DNA from: Arcobacter vandammei
GTDB taxonomy: Bacteria; Campylobacterota; Campylobacteria; Campylobacterales; Arcobacteraceae
Direction: 5' to 3'
Length of the DNA: 64,000 bases
Assembly: GCF_016106035.1 (NCBI RefSeq)
Contig: NZ_JADKPZ010000002.1
Coordinates: forward strand, 1-64,000
The notes under the pieces are model-generated. The model ran no database searches and was not told where the DNA came from. It was given only the letters and a program-made list of their open reading frames with translations. The translations under genes and the position numbers were made by a program. Shown here piece after piece: positions 1 to 9,081 of this stretch. Numbering within the stretch: position 1 is the first letter of the stretch; each line of letters starts with the position of its first letter.

Positions 1-2
1 CA

Positions 3-80
3 AAATTACATCAAGGATTAGCTAAAAAAAGAAAGATAAAACTTATAGATGAATATCTAAGTAACTATAATAAAAAATGA
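3..80 (+). CDS. 3' end of an unidentified gene
   Basis: An open frame enters from the left edge and ends at the TGA at 78-80, giving 25 C-terminal residues rich in Lys (ending NYNKK). This is too little to assign a family. It converges on the minus-strand accessory operon, so it may mark the outer edge of that island or be another remnant inside it. No terminator hairpin is visible between it and the converging gene. Confidence 0.3.
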   Translation, partial: KLHQGLAKKRKIKLIDEYLSNYNKK

Positions 81-84
81 TAAT

Positions 85-243
85 TTAGCAACCCATTTTT
101 TTCATTAAGCCTAAATAAGCAAAAGTGTGGGTATATACTTGGTATGTAAGTAGTGTTTCATCTTCTATTTGACTTATCTCTTTTAAATTCCTAAATGCTC
201 TTGTTGGTCTTATGGGTTTTAGTAAATCATTTAATGAAGACAT
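85..243 (-). pseudogene. Orphan 52-residue copy of an internal segment of the PAAR-like protein
   Basis: A 52-codon frame starts at the ATG at 243 and stops at 85. Its first ~44 residues closely match residues about 149-188 of the 1208-residue PAAR-like protein upstream (shared run LLTYQVYTHTFAYL), and the DNA at about 121-225 resembles 4765-4870 with scattered substitutions. After the match it diverges to LGLMKKMGC. It begins 2 bp after the stop of the 143-residue gene, as the last frame of the operon. I read it as a leftover of a displaced paralogous effector. It could still be translated, but no function can be claimed. Confidence 0.5.
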
Positions 244-245
244 AT

Positions 246-677
246 TTATTTATTAATTTCTTTTTTAATATTATTTATAAATTTATTGCCTAATTTATTT
301 GATAGTATTTTATATAAAGTTTCTCTATCTTTATCCAAAATAAAGTTTAAACGAAAGTATTTTTTTTCTTCTTTATCATTTATTTTATATACAAATTTTA
401 TTAAATTTTTTTCTTGTATAGTTGCACTAATAATCTCATCAAAATATATCTGTTTTCTAATAGAAAGTACACTATTTCTAAAAATTATACATTTCTTATC
501 TACAAATAGATAGTTTATAAAAAAAAGTAAGGGAAGTGAAAGAATCATTGATATTATAAAACCAAATATTCCTGTGAGAAGCAATTTTGGTTCCAATAAA
601 ATTACCATTAAGACTATACCTAGAGTTATGTATATACGATATACTATTTTTGTTTTAATGAAATTAATATTTAACAT
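246..677 (-). CDS. Small two-helix membrane protein in the PAAR-like operon
   Basis: This 143-residue protein has two hydrophobic helices (about residues 11-28 and 32-58) joined by a very short turn, followed by a basic cytosolic-type C-terminal half of about 80 residues with many Lys and Ile. I do not recognise a family, although the layout of a TM hairpin plus a soluble PH-like tail resembles YcxB-type small proteins. It follows the TPR lipoprotein gene by 8 bp and is codirectional with the PAAR-like gene, so it is either an immunity protein for a membrane-acting toxin or an accessory factor. A GAAAGG ribosome-binding site lies 11 bp before the ATG. Its base composition is as AT-rich as the rest of the island. 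Confidence 0.55.
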   Translation of the reverse strand: MLNINFIKTKIVYRIYITLGIVLMVILLEPKLLLTGIFGFIISMILSLPLLFFINYLFVDKKCIIFRNSVLSIRKQIYFDEIISATIQEKNLIKFVYKINDKEEKKYFRLNFILDKDRETLYKILSNKLGNKFINNIKKEINK

Positions 678-685
678 TCTTTATT

Positions 686-1678
686 TTACCTTTCATTTTC
701 TTTTTGTTGTTTTTCTTTTTCTTCTATATCTCTTTGAACTCTTTCATTAAATTCTTTTGCTATTCTTCTTTGAGCTTCTTCATATTTTATAGTCTCTTGT
801 TCTCTTCGTTTATCTTCGTGATAATCATCAATTACTTCTTGATAATCTTCTTTTGTTAAAAATCCAACTCTTCTACCTTTTTCTTTAAATCTTATTGGAA
901 AATCTGGAGAAGTTAGTTGTAGTTTATAAGCTTCTTGTAAATCTTCTAAGGGAATTTTATATTCAATAATCAATAGATCAGAAACACTTAATACATCAAA
1001 TACATTATCTATTCCTGCAATTGCGTGTGCTGCTCCTTTTACATTGTCTTTTAAATCTTCAATATAAAAAGATGAAATATTATTATGAGCTCTTGAATTG
1101 TATGGTTCATCTTTTATCGCTTTTAAGTACCATTTTTCTGCTTCTTTATAATCTCCTTTTTCAGAATAGACTAAACCTAAAACATTTGAAGAGTTTTTAA
1201 TATTTTTTTCAATTCCAATATTTAAATAGTTTATAGCTTCATCATAGTTTTTTACTCCTCTATAAGCTAAAGCCAGTCCAACTAAACTTAATTCATTTCC
1301 TAACTCATAAGCTTGTTTACACCAAGGAATAGCTTCTTCAAACTTTTTTATATCTTGAAATATAATACAAGCTTGGTCTGAGTTTTTTGCTGTTGGAATA
1401 ATATAATCTGAAAATTCAAGATACTTTATTGCTTCTTCAAATTTATTTTCTTCATACAAAGATATTGATATATCATAAGCCCTGTTTGCTCCTGCTTCTA
1501 ATTCTTGGTCAAAATTAGAGAATAGTTTTTCTTTTCCATCCCAATATAATGGTTCTATAACAGATTTTGGATGTTTTTTATTATATTCAGTTACATAGTT
1601 AGATTTCTTTTTATTATCACAAGCAGTAAAACTTAAAGATATTATTACTAAAGCTATTAATTTAATTATATTATTCAT
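686..1678 (-). CDS. TPR (Sel1-like) repeat lipoprotein
   Basis: This is a 330-residue predicted lipoprotein. The start at 1678 is preferred over the ATG at 1705 because an AAGGAAAG ribosome-binding site sits 7 bp upstream and it places a classic lipoprotein signal at the N-terminus, with lipobox FTAC and the acylated Cys at residue 20. The central region (about 50-210) holds at least three TPR or Sel1-like helical repeats (FEEAIKYLE, YDEAINYLNIGIEKN, YKEAEKWYLKAIKDEP). The last 50 residues are a highly charged Glu/Lys/Arg/Gln helix. It starts 16 bp after the stop of the PAAR-like gene. Periplasmic lipoproteins directly downstream of type VI cargo genes are often immunity proteins, and that is the leading inference here. 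A general scaffold role is the alternative. Confidence 0.65.
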   Translation of the reverse strand: MNNIIKLIALVIISLSFTACDNKKKSNYVTEYNKKHPKSVIEPLYWDGKEKLFSNFDQELEAGANRAYDISISLYEENKFEEAIKYLEFSDYIIPTAKNSDQACIIFQDIKKFEEAIPWCKQAYELGNELSLVGLALAYRGVKNYDEAINYLNIGIEKNIKNSSNVLGLVYSEKGDYKEAEKWYLKAIKDEPYNSRAHNNISSFYIEDLKDNVKGAAHAIAGIDNVFDVLSVSDLLIIEYKIPLEDLQEAYKLQLTSPDFPIRFKEKGRRVGFLTKEDYQEVIDDYHEDKRREQETIKYEEAQRRIAKEFNERVQRDIEEKEKQQKENER

Positions 1679-1694
1679 ATTTATCTTTCCTTTT

Positions 1695-4600
1695 TTATTC
1701 TTCAAAATTTATTTGTTTAAAGTTTTTTATAGTTAAACTATTTTTATGTCTTGGATCTTGTGTTAAATCTAAATAAAATTCAAACTGATATTTTAAATCT
1801 ACCATTGAAGATTTAACAATTATTGTATTTATTTTTATAGTTTCATTATGATATGGCTGTAAATCAAATAAGTAATAGTCAACTTTATCAGGTTTCTCAA
1901 AAAATTTGTTATTTTTTACATCATAGTTTATATTATTTAATAAAAATATTGTATCATCATCAATTAGTGTTTCTGGTATTTTCAAATAAGTTTTACAATA
2001 TAGATTTCTATTAATATCTTGTAAAAATCCATTTACTTTTTTAGATATTGTTTTCTCTCTTTCATCAATTTCCAACTTCAACCCAACCAAAGTAGTATAT
2101 AAAAACTGTAATTCATTTTTAAAAGCCAGTTCAAACTCTTTTTCATAAGTTTTATAGTTTTTACCTATAAAGTTTTTTAATTCTTTTGAAGATGTAAATC
2201 CTAAATCTTCATCTTTTAGTGCTTTTCCTAAATAGTATGGATAAAATGTTTTATTATCATTAAAATAAACATTATATAAATCTTGCAAATAATATTTTTT
2301 TCCTGATCCTAATTGTCTATTAAATATAGTTCTTTTTAGAAATACAGTTAATTCACTATCTACTATTTGATTTAAAGTTATACCTAAAATTATTGAGAAT
2401 ATAGAAATAACAATTGTTGTAGGTAGTGGCATTATTGATAAGGCTATAATCAAACTCATACCTGTAAGCATTAAATTTAAAGCCATTGCATCATAATCAT
2501 CATTTTCATAATATTTTTTTGTATCAAATGTTGCAATTATTATTATTGTGATTATATTGACTTTTGCTGAAAAGTCTAAGCTTACAAATAAGTTTGTTTT
2601 TTTATTTGCAAGTTCAGTTGAAAACCTTAAAAGAGTTTTAGTATCTATTTTAGTTTGATTTGCTAAAAACTTAGAAGTAAATATATATAAAGTTACTGTA
2701 TCATTTGCAAATTGACTATAATCTTTTATATTCTTTTCACTATTTATAGAAAAATCTATTATTTTTAAAAATGCAATAGTGTTTGAGAAACTCTTTAGTC
2801 CTGCAAGATATCTTTCTACTATATTTTTATACTGCTCATCTTTACCCTTTATAATTTCATCTAATATTTTTTCAACTCCACTTGATACAGCTTCAACATC
2901 TTTTATTTTTTCTAAAAGAATAAGACTTAATCTTGTTTGTTCTACATATTTAAATTTATCTCTTTTCTCTTCATTATTTCGTAATTTTTTATCATAATCT
3001 ACATCATAATCTATAAAACTCTTTGCATTTTTATGAAAATCTGAGTTTGTATCTTGAAGTATTGCAAAGTAGTATGACTTTGCTATCATATTTGATAGAA
3101 AGCTAGATATTTTATAGTTGATTTTTATTTTAGCAATATCTCTATTTGTTAGTTTATCTCCTATTATTTCATCATTTTCATTATTAATATCTTCATCATC
3201 TTCTTCAACTTTTTTCATTCTTTCAATTATCTTTTGATAATACTCTAAAATATGATTTAAGTCTTTATGAAAAATATTATTAAAAATAGACTCTTCATCT
3301 AAATTCAATCTTTGGGCACAAAGTAAATAAACTATATTTTTTGCTCCAATAATATAGTTTATCTTATCTGTATTTTTTATTTCATTATAAATTACTAAAA
3401 GTTCTTTTAAATCTTCACTTTTTAATTTATTATGAATTTCTTTCATTAATTCATTAGGATATTCAAATTCATCTGTTTTTTTATGAAAATTAAAATCTTC
3501 ATAATATAAATATTTTGAACTAATAATTTTTGAAAATTTCTCACCTTTTTGACTAAAAGAGTATTTTGAGTTTTTAATATCTAAATTTTTATAATCTTGT
3601 AAATAAGAATCTGAAGCTCTAAATTGATGTCTATTTAGTATTTTTGCATATATTTCATTTGATTCTATATATTTTACTATATCTCTTTTTTTATTATCAG
3701 GTATAAATGGTATAGGTTTTAATTTATCTAATATTTCATCAAATTCTAATCTAAATTTATCTATTTTGCTATAAGTTTCATTTGATTTTAAAACTGTTTC
3801 TAAATCATCATCTAGTGTAAAAATTACAGTAAATATTAAAGCAGCAAGTAATTCATTTGCATTTTGTTTTACTAAAGTATATTTTGAATTACTATTACTT
3901 AAAGATATATTTGATTTATTTGTATTATTTACAACATATTTCCAACCATAGTATTTTGTATAAAACTCAGATTTATTTGAGAATCCTTGTTCATAGTGCA
4001 TTGATGTTTCATATTCATCAAAGAAAAAATAGTATCTATTTTTTACTTTATTTAAATAGTTTAACCCTACATAGTGTTTATCTTTTTCAAATATCCAAGA
4101 CAAATCTCCATTAGATTTTGGAAATAAGATATTTATATATTTCTCGTTTGATAAAAAAATCTCTACTAGATTATTATATATCTCTTTTAATCTTTCAAAA
4201 TCTTTTTGTGTATTAGTATCAATATAAAACTGTTCTATTATATTGCTTATAGTAAAAGGATAACTGTTTTGTTGTTGAACTACTTTTATATTTTTATAAT
4301 TATTATTATAAGCATACTTAAAACTATTCTCTAGTTCAAAATATCTATCTTCAATCTCTCCTAATATATCATCTATTACACAAAAAATATTTATGTTTTT
4401 ATCACTCTTTAAATTTGGTTTATGATTTGAATAGCTTTCAAAGATAGGTTCTTTTATATCTAAACTTTTAAAGTTTAAACTACTAGCTTGTGTACTATAA
4501 AAAGCTTTCTCTTTAATATTCCCTATATTTGATGGTTTTATAGTAGTTTTATCTAATTTATCTATTATAGATTTATCTTTAGTAATATTTAGTTTAAAAT

Positions 4601-5321
4601 TACTATAAGATATTTTTATCTCATTATCTTTTTCTATTGGAATAAAATCTAATTTATGATTATTTTCATCTATAAAGTATATATCAAGAAATGTTTCATT
4701 ATATGCTTGTCCCTTATATGCTACTTTATACTCTTTTATAATACTCTCTTGAGTTATATATAAATATGCAAATGTATGTGTATATACTTGATATGTAAGT
4801 AGTGTTTCTTCTTCTATTTGACTTGTCTCTTTTGAATTTCTAAATGCTCTTGTTGGTCTTAAAGGTTTTAACTCATCTTTACTTCTTCTTAATAAATATA
4901 GTCTATATTTTGTGCTATGTATCTTTTTTCTATCTTCTTGTGAAGTTTCTATAATATCTTTTTCAAAATCAACAACACTATTTTCAGATGTAGGAGTAGG
5001 TGGAATAGAAGAAGTATGCTGACCAGAATCTATAAGAACAATCTCTCTTCCTTTGTTAGATTTAAAACCATCTGTTCTTAATAAAAAACTACTATAACTA
5101 TCTGCTACATTTTTCTCTGTTCCTAAACTTGTGATTGTAGATACTTTTGTGCAAGGGCTATTACTTGGGCAACCTATTATATTTGCCCCTAGTAAATCTC
5201 TCCAATATAGGGGTTTGGAATCTCCTATTACCATATTTGGTGAAGAAGATTTTAAAACAACTTTTCCACCACAAGCACATTTTATAGAGCCTTTCTCCAC
5301 TACTTGATAAATATTTCCCAT
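1695..5321 (-). CDS. PAAR-like (DUF4280-type) protein with C-terminal membrane segments, candidate T6SS effector
   Basis: This 1208-residue protein leads the operon. Residues 1-100 look like a PAAR-like DUF4280 domain: GSIKCACGGK at 12-20, a GANIIGC turn at 45-51, further Cys at 51 and 57, and a closing hydrophobic strand ending IDSG. Such domains cap the VgrG spike of type VI secretion systems. A Pro/Ser-rich linker (101-120) follows, then a long Lys/Asn/Ile-rich region with no recognised fold. Residues about 917-929 and 948-987 are strongly hydrophobic and probably membrane-inserting. The last 220 residues are soluble and charged. The layout of a PAAR-like head, an unrecognised body and TM segments fits a large membrane-targeting effector, but no toxin motif is recognised. 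No tss genes or vgrG lie in the window, so secretion is inferred. Confidence 0.6.
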   Translation of the reverse strand: MGNIYQVVEKGSIKCACGGKVVLKSSSPNMVIGDSKPLYWRDLLGANIIGCPSNSPCTKVSTITSLGTEKNVADSYSSFLLRTDGFKSNKGREIVLIDSGQHTSSIPPTPTSENSVVDFEKDIIETSQEDRKKIHSTKYRLYLLRRSKDELKPLRPTRAFRNSKETSQIEEETLLTYQVYTHTFAYLYITQESIIKEYKVAYKGQAYNETFLDIYFIDENNHKLDFIPIEKDNEIKISYSNFKLNITKDKSIIDKLDKTTIKPSNIGNIKEKAFYSTQASSLNFKSLDIKEPIFESYSNHKPNLKSDKNINIFCVIDDILGEIEDRYFELENSFKYAYNNNYKNIKVVQQQNSYPFTISNIIEQFYIDTNTQKDFERLKEIYNNLVEIFLSNEKYINILFPKSNGDLSWIFEKDKHYVGLNYLNKVKNRYYFFFDEYETSMHYEQGFSNKSEFYTKYYGWKYVVNNTNKSNISLSNSNSKYTLVKQNANELLAALIFTVIFTLDDDLETVLKSNETYSKIDKFRLEFDEILDKLKPIPFIPDNKKRDIVKYIESNEIYAKILNRHQFRASDSYLQDYKNLDIKNSKYSFSQKGEKFSKIISSKYLYYEDFNFHKKTDEFEYPNELMKEIHNKLKSEDLKELLVIYNEIKNTDKINYIIGAKNIVYLLCAQRLNLDEESIFNNIFHKDLNHILEYYQKIIERMKKVEEDDEDINNENDEIIGDKLTNRDIAKIKINYKISSFLSNMIAKSYYFAILQDTNSDFHKNAKSFIDYDVDYDKKLRNNEEKRDKFKYVEQTRLSLILLEKIKDVEAVSSGVEKILDEIIKGKDEQYKNIVERYLAGLKSFSNTIAFLKIIDFSINSEKNIKDYSQFANDTVTLYIFTSKFLANQTKIDTKTLLRFSTELANKKTNLFVSLDFSAKVNIITIIIIATFDTKKYYENDDYDAMALNLMLTGMSLIIALSIMPLPTTIVISIFSIILGITLNQIVDSELTVFLKRTIFNRQLGSGKKYYLQDLYNVYFNDNKTFYPYYLGKALKDEDLGFTSSKELKNFIGKNYKTYEKEFELAFKNELQFLYTTLVGLKLEIDEREKTISKKVNGFLQDINRNLYCKTYLKIPETLIDDDTIFLLNNINYDVKNNKFFEKPDKVDYYLFDLQPYHNETIKINTIIVKSSMVDLKYQFEFYLDLTQDPRHKNSLTIKNFKQINFEE

Positions 5322-5409
5322 ATAATTCCTATTTTAGTAACTTTTAAAATTATTGTATCCTATCTAAAAATAAATTAAAATAATAGAAATATATATTTAT
5401 TTAAAATAA

Positions 5410-5659
5410 AGTCATAATAAAAGATTTTATTCTCATGATATTATAGGTAAAAGATTTAGACAACTTTTAAGAGATATAAATATTAAAGAAAGAAGATTAT
5501 ATAATCTTAGGCATACATTTGCAAGTATGATGATTTCAGCGGGATATAATATTCTTTGGGTTTCAAAAATGCTAGGTCATAAAGATGTATCAATAACATT
5601 AGAATAAAGATGAAAGATTGGATAAATTATCAAAGATTGTCCCTTTTTTTGTCCCTTAA
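5410..5659 (+). pseudogene. C-terminal remnant of a tyrosine recombinase (phage-type integrase)
   Basis: The frame after the TAA at 5407 encodes the integrase C-terminal catalytic block: LRHTFASMM (Arg and box II His region) at about 5506-5532 and LGHKDVSITLE at 5572-5604. It then meets a TAA at 5605. The following bases, read one frame over from 5606, encode KDERLDKLSKIVPFFVP and stop at 5657. That is the expected family tail, so a short internal deletion with a frame change has removed the segment carrying the nucleophilic Tyr. No N-terminal half is present. It sits between the PAAR-like island and core genes, suggesting the island arrived on, or was disrupted with, an integrative element. 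Confidence 0.75.
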
Positions 5660-5702
5660 TTTAATAAATAAAATTAAAAGCACGATATAAAGGGGTTTAT
5701 AA

Positions 5703-6068
5703 TTGAAAATTACAATATATTACGAAGATACAGATTGTGGAAATATGGTGTATCACTCAAATTATCTGAATTTTTGCGAAAGAGCAAGAAGTGAACTATT
5801 TTTTAAAAAGGGGCTTCTTCCACACTCAAATAGTGAATTTTTTGTAGTAAAATCGTGTAAAGCAAACTGGATAAAATCAGCAAAGTTTGCAGATATTTTG
5901 GAAGTTAAAACAAATCTTATAGAGAAAAAATCAGCTTCTATTCTTATGAAGCAAGAGATTTTTAGAGAAACTGAGCTTATTTTTGAAGCAGAATTTAGAC
6001 TGGCTTTTTTAAAGCATGGAAAACCAGCAAAAATTCCAACACATATATTTGAAATATTGGAGAATTAA
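5703..6068 (+). CDS. ybgC: YbgC-type hotdog acyl-CoA thioesterase
   Basis: This 121-residue protein is a single hotdog-fold domain of usual family length. It opens with the family signature YYEDTDCGNMVYHSNYL, where the Asp (residue 10) is the catalytic acid, followed by the long helix NFCERARSE. YbgC proteins hydrolyse short- or medium-chain acyl-CoA and are tied to the cell envelope and phospholipid synthesis machinery. Translation probably starts at the TTG at 5703, 6-7 bp after an AAAGGGG ribosome-binding site. The next gene starts on the base after its stop codon, so the two are cotranscribed. It is the first intact core gene right of the integrase remnant. Confidence 0.85.
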   Translation: MKITIYYEDTDCGNMVYHSNYLNFCERARSELFFKKGLLPHSNSEFFVVKSCKANWIKSAKFADILEVKTNLIEKKSASILMKQEIFRETELIFEAEFRLAFLKHGKPAKIPTHIFEILEN

Positions 6069-6554
6069 ATGAAAAAACTATTTTTAATCTTACTATTTGT
6101 AGTAAATTTATACTCAAATCCAAATTTTATTCAAAGTGAAACTTTTATTTTACCGCAAGAGTCTAGTTTTTTAAAAGAGAAAATAAGATATGAGATTTTA
6201 AGTTCAAGAGAGTCAATTTTTCTAGCGATGTATAATTTTTCTTATAAAAGTATCGCAAAAGATTTGATAAAAGCTTCAAAAAATGGTGTAAAAGTTACTG
6301 TTTTACTAGATAAAGAAAAAGTTGAAGATGATGATGAAGTTTATGAGATGTTGCAAGAATCAAAAGTAGAAGTAATCTTATCTGAAGATAAAAAAATGCA
6401 CTTAAAAATCATGATTTTTGACAACAAACTAGCTATGATAGGAAGTCTAAATTTTACAAAGAAATCTTTTGAAGAGACTATTGATATGGTATATTTTACT
6501 AAAGATAGAAATCTACTAGCCAAATTAAAAGATTTTGTAGCAAAATTTGACTAA
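6069..6554 (+). CDS. Secreted phospholipase D-like (single HKD) nuclease
   Basis: This 161-residue protein has a cleavable-type signal peptide (hydrophobic to about residue 16) and one PLD-like domain. The catalytic HKD motif is complete: His111, Lys113 and Asp118, followed by the conserved Gly-Ser-x-Asn at 125-128. Single-HKD proteins of this size, such as the plasmid nuclease Nuc, dimerise to build one active site and degrade DNA without metal. The signal peptide places it in the periplasm or at the surface, so a role in extracellular DNA breakdown or uptake is plausible, but the substrate could also be phospholipid. It directly follows the thioesterase gene. Confidence 0.8.
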   Translation: MKKLFLILLFVVNLYSNPNFIQSETFILPQESSFLKEKIRYEILSSRESIFLAMYNFSYKSIAKDLIKASKNGVKVTVLLDKEKVEDDDEVYEMLQESKVEVILSEDKKMHLKIMIFDNKLAMIGSLNFTKKSFEETIDMVYFTKDRNLLAKLKDFVAKFD

Positions 6555-6588
6555 AATATAAAATTATTTTATAAAAAAGGATTTAAAT

Positions 6589-7806
6589 TTGTTACAATTT
6601 TTTGTTATAGCTTACTGTTTTTACTTCTTTTTTTCTATTTATACATCTTTTATGCAAATTGGATTTATAAAAGATAATAAGAGAAAAAGAGCAGTTATTT
6701 TAAGCACTTCAAAATACCATGAAGCAGCAAATTATGGTATTGAAAAAGAGAAGTTAGCTCTTGTTAGCTCTTTTGTTGATTTTATTATTTTTATTTTTTG
6801 GTTGGGATTTGGACTTAAATTTTTAGATAGTCAAATAGTAGTGGAATCTCAAATTTTAAAAGCTGTTATTTTTATAGATATTTTTATTCTTGTTAATTAT
6901 ATTTTTAATCTTCCATTTTCTTTATATCAAACTTTTAAACTAGATAAAAAGTATGGTTTTTCAAAAATAACACCAGCTTTATATATAAAAGATACTATAA
7001 AATCGGCACTTCTTACTTTGATTCTTGGTTCACTTGTAATTGCAGGAATTGCTTATATTATTTTAAATTTTCCTACTTGGTGGATTTTTGGATTTGTATT
7101 TATTTTTGCAGTTATTATTTTGATAAATATGCTTTATCCAGTGATTAGAGATAAAATGTTTGATAAATTTGAGAAGCTAAAAGATGTTGAGCTTGAAGAG
7201 AAAATAAACTCTCTTTTAAAGGAAGTTGGTTTTAAAAGTAGCGGAGTTTTTAGTGTTGATGCAAGTAAAAGAGATAGTAGATTAAATGCCTATTTTGGTG
7301 GACTTGGAAGCACAAAAAGAGTAGTTTTATTTGATACTTTGGTTGAAAAATTAACTCACAATGAACTTCTTGCTGTTTTAGGACACGAATTAGGGCATTT
7401 TAAAAATGGCGATATTCTTAAAAACATAGGAATTATGGGCTTTGTTATGTTTTTCTTTTTTGCACTTTTTGGAAACTTGAGTGAAGAGCTATTTTTACAA
7501 CTTGGATTAAATAGTGAACCATCTAGTATAATTGCTATTTTCTTGATTTTTTCATCAGCTTTAAGTTTCTTTTTGATGCCTTTAATCTCACTTATTTCAA
7601 GACACAATGAATATAAAGCAGATGAATTTGGCTCAAAGTTGGCTTCAAAAGAAGATTTGGTAAATGCACTTTTAAAATTAGCAAATGAGAATAAAAGTTT
7701 TCCATATTCTCATAGGCTTTATATCTTTTTTTACTACTCTCATCCGCCTTTAATAGAGCGATTTAAAGAGCTTGGATATGATGTTGAAAAAGAGAAATTT
7801 ATATGA
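6589..7806 (+). CDS. M48 family membrane zinc metalloprotease (Ste24/CAAX-protease-like)
   Basis: This 405-residue integral membrane protease has several TM helices in the first 180 residues and two more around the active site. The zinc motif HELGH is at residues 266-270, the third ligand lies in the EYKADEFG segment near 344, and the C-terminal SHPPLIERF motif is typical of Ste24-type M48 enzymes. In bacteria without prenylation these proteins act in membrane-protein quality control. Translation probably starts at the TTG at 6589 behind an AAAGGAT site. Its end overlaps the rmuC start by 4 bp, indicating translational coupling. Confidence 0.88.
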   Translation: MLQFFVIAYCFYFFFSIYTSFMQIGFIKDNKRKRAVILSTSKYHEAANYGIEKEKLALVSSFVDFIIFIFWLGFGLKFLDSQIVVESQILKAVIFIDIFILVNYIFNLPFSLYQTFKLDKKYGFSKITPALYIKDTIKSALLTLILGSLVIAGIAYIILNFPTWWIFGFVFIFAVIILINMLYPVIRDKMFDKFEKLKDVELEEKINSLLKEVGFKSSGVFSVDASKRDSRLNAYFGGLGSTKRVVLFDTLVEKLTHNELLAVLGHELGHFKNGDILKNIGIMGFVMFFFFALFGNLSEELFLQLGLNSEPSSIIAIFLIFSSALSFFLMPLISLISRHNEYKADEFGSKLASKEDLVNALLKLANENKSFPYSHRLYIFFYYSHPPLIERFKELGYDVEKEKFI

Positions 7807-9041
7807 TTTTTGAGTTTGAAAGCACAAACTTTTATCTAATAGTTGCAATAGTTTTTATATTATTTGCAACTATTTTGTTTTTTGTGGTTGAAAAATATAA
7901 AAGTAAAATTAAAACTTTAGAGCTTGAAAAAGAGTTTTTAGAGACTTCAATGGCTCAAAATAGGGAAAATCAAGCTTTACTAAAAGCTGAAATAGAAAAC
8001 ATAACTTCAAAAATTTTTGAAGAGAACTCAAAAAAATCAAACCAAAATATAAATCAGATTTTAGAGCCTTTTAAAACTCAATTAAACCTATTTGGAAATA
8101 GGGTAAATGAAGTTTTTACGGAAGAGACAAAGCAAAGAACTTCGCTTTTAGGGGAGATAAAAAACCTAAAAGAGTTAAATAATCAAATCTCAAATGATGC
8201 AAATAATCTAGCAAAGGCTTTAAAAGGGCAAAGTAAAATTCAAGGAGATTGGGGTGAGATGATTTTAGAGTCTATTTTAAACCAATCTGGTCTTAGAAAA
8301 GATATAGAGTATAAAACTCAAAGTTCATATAAAAATAGTGATGGACAAACTCTAAGACCTGATGTAGTAGTGCATTTGCCTACAAATAAAGATGTGATAA
8401 TTGACTCAAAACTCTCACTAAACTCTTATGTTGATTATTTTAATAGCGAAGATGAGGAGCAAAAAAATGAACATATTTCAAGGCTTATGCTTTCAATAAA
8501 AAATCATATAAAAGATTTAAGTTCAAAAAAATATGAGAGTTTAGAAGAGCTTAGAACTTTGGATTTTGTTTTGATGTTTATTCCAATAGAAGGGGCTTTT
8601 TCTTTGGCTATTTCAAATAACACTCTTTTTGAAACTGCTTTGAAATCAAATATTGTGCTAGTTTCTCCTACAACTTTGTACTCTAGTTTAAAGGTTATTG
8701 AAAATCTTTGGCAAGATAGCAGACAAAATGAAAATGCAAAAGAGATTTCAAAGCAAGCAGCAGATTTGTATGATAAATTTGTAGGGTTTATAGAAGATAT
8801 GGAAGCTATTGGAAATAATTTAAATAAAAGCCAAGAAGTTTATCAAAAAGCTTTAAATAAACTTAGTTCTGGTAGAGGAAATTTAATCTCAAGAGCAGAA
8901 AAGTTTTTGGATTTGGGTGTAAAAGCAAATAAAAAAATATCGGAAAAGTATTTGCTGAATAAAGAGCCTGAAAATACTGGAAAAATAGGTTTTAATTCAA
9001 AAAGTTTTGCTAAAGATAATGAAGATTATACAAAATGGTAG
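7803..9041 (+). CDS. rmuC: DNA recombination protein RmuC
   Basis: This 412-residue protein has an N-terminal membrane anchor (about residues 10-27), a long coiled coil (about 30-125) and the RmuC nuclease-like domain (about 145-380). The domain contains the family blocks KGQSKIQGDWGEMILE, RPDVVVHLP and FVLMFIPIEGAF. RmuC limits recombination between inverted repeats and is thought to act as a nuclease on stalled DNA structures. The fold is distantly related to PD-(D/E)XK enzymes, and the RPDVVV plus IIDSKLS segment supplies the expected acidic and Lys residues. It overlaps the M48 protease gene by 4 bp. Confidence 0.92.
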   Translation: MIFEFESTNFYLIVAIVFILFATILFFVVEKYKSKIKTLELEKEFLETSMAQNRENQALLKAEIENITSKIFEENSKKSNQNINQILEPFKTQLNLFGNRVNEVFTEETKQRTSLLGEIKNLKELNNQISNDANNLAKALKGQSKIQGDWGEMILESILNQSGLRKDIEYKTQSSYKNSDGQTLRPDVVVHLPTNKDVIIDSKLSLNSYVDYFNSEDEEQKNEHISRLMLSIKNHIKDLSSKKYESLEELRTLDFVLMFIPIEGAFSLAISNNTLFETALKSNIVLVSPTTLYSSLKVIENLWQDSRQNENAKEISKQAADLYDKFVGFIEDMEAIGNNLNKSQEVYQKALNKLSSGRGNLISRAEKFLDLGVKANKKISEKYLLNKEPENTGKIGFNSKSFAKDNEDYTKW

Positions 9042-9081
9042 GCAAAATTTACCTAAGAATATTAAATTTTAAGGATTACAA

